A stretch of 64,000 nt of DNA from Oscillospiraceae bacterium (lineage in GTDB: Bacteria > Bacillota > Clostridia > Oscillospirales > Ruminococcaceae): contig SVMW01000010.1 of assembly GCA_015067215.1 (NCBI GenBank), positions 1-64,000 of the forward strand. Direction: 5' to 3'. The position numbers were made by a program, and so were the translations under genes. The notes under the pieces are model-generated. The model was not told the origin of the DNA and did no database searches. It saw only the letters and a list, made by a program, of their open reading frames with translations. Below, piece by piece: positions 63,982 through 64,000 of the stretch (positions within the stretch are counted from its first letter, which is position 1; every line of letters starts with the position of its first letter).

Positions 63982-64000
63982 TTGCCTTAAACTTTTTGCT

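Overview
The window (about 38-40% G+C by eye) reads as the chromosome of a spore-forming, gut-type Firmicute of class Clostridia, probably Oscillospirales/Ruminococcaceae-like. The grounds are strong AGGAGG ribosome-binding sites, T-rich intrinsic terminators after most genes, FMN, SAM-I, ZTP and T-box leaders, a SigK-type sporulation sigma factor, a BlaI/BlaR1 pair, and many low-G+C Gram-positive families (DegV, CadD, DHHW, DUF4358). The genus cannot be fixed from sequence alone. I see no prophage, IS element, CRISPR array or rRNA. One tRNA gene is present: tRNA-Leu(UAG), with an encoded CCA.

Layout. 1-6.3 kb: GH51 arabinofuranosidase, TRIC-type membrane protein, two tandem nucleoside hydrolases (the second missing the His-Asp motif), an ATC-hydrolase-like protein, a RibD-C reductase and purC. 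6.5-13.2 kb: surface proteins (beta-helix lipoprotein, tandem DUF1508, YDG-domain anchored protein, membrane-bound hydrolase, TPR protein) and a decayed DUF1538 gene. 13.2-21.5 kb: ribokinase, nitroreductase, ZTP-riboswitch-controlled fhs, amidase, a glutathione peroxidase remnant, a ZIP transporter, tRNA-Leu and a Na/Pi cotransporter. 21.7-25.4 kb: an MBOAT/DHHW/DUF4358 cluster for surface O-acylation and an FMN-binding lipoprotein. 25.6-33.4 kb: Gx transporter, groES-groEL without a visible CIRCE, DegV, MscS, FMN-riboswitch ribU, SAM-I-riboswitch metK, and cadD with a structured leader. 33.5-46.5 kb: XRE regulators, UDP-galactopyranose mutase, nucleotidyltransferase, NSS symporter, MoaE-like protein, MATE pump, LMW phosphatase, a very large BlaR1-like sensor with its BlaI repressor and two operators, and a PyrB fused to a PyrI-type zinc ribbon. 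46.5-54.9 kb: YdcF protein, a three-gene ABC system (ATPase, exported CARDB-like protein, FtsX/MacB permease), a multidomain cell-wall amidase and a TIM-barrel protein. 54.9-57.9 kb: cobUT and cobSC, divergent, for lower-ligand attachment to cobalamin. 58-62.9 kb: sigK, a penicillin-binding protein whose ribosome-binding site lies inside a terminator hairpin, a small unknown protein and a GT-C-like membrane protein. 62.9-64 kb: a very A+T-rich gene-poor stretch, then a complete T-box leader whose target gene lies beyond the window.

How it fits together. Several units are controlled by metabolite-sensing RNA (ZTP with one-carbon metabolism, FMN with riboflavin uptake, SAM with metK, tRNA with a T-box). 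Others appear controlled by DNA operators (BlaI dyads, GTTTCTT half-sites between an XRE regulator and an NSS transporter). No single obvious new system stands out. The best candidates for undescribed biology are the giant BlaR1-like sensor with a duplicated ectodomain, the structured cadD leader, the PyrB-zinc ribbon fusion, the ABC/CARDB/FtsX trio, and the sigK-PBP junction where terminator, Shine-Dalgarno and start codon overlap.
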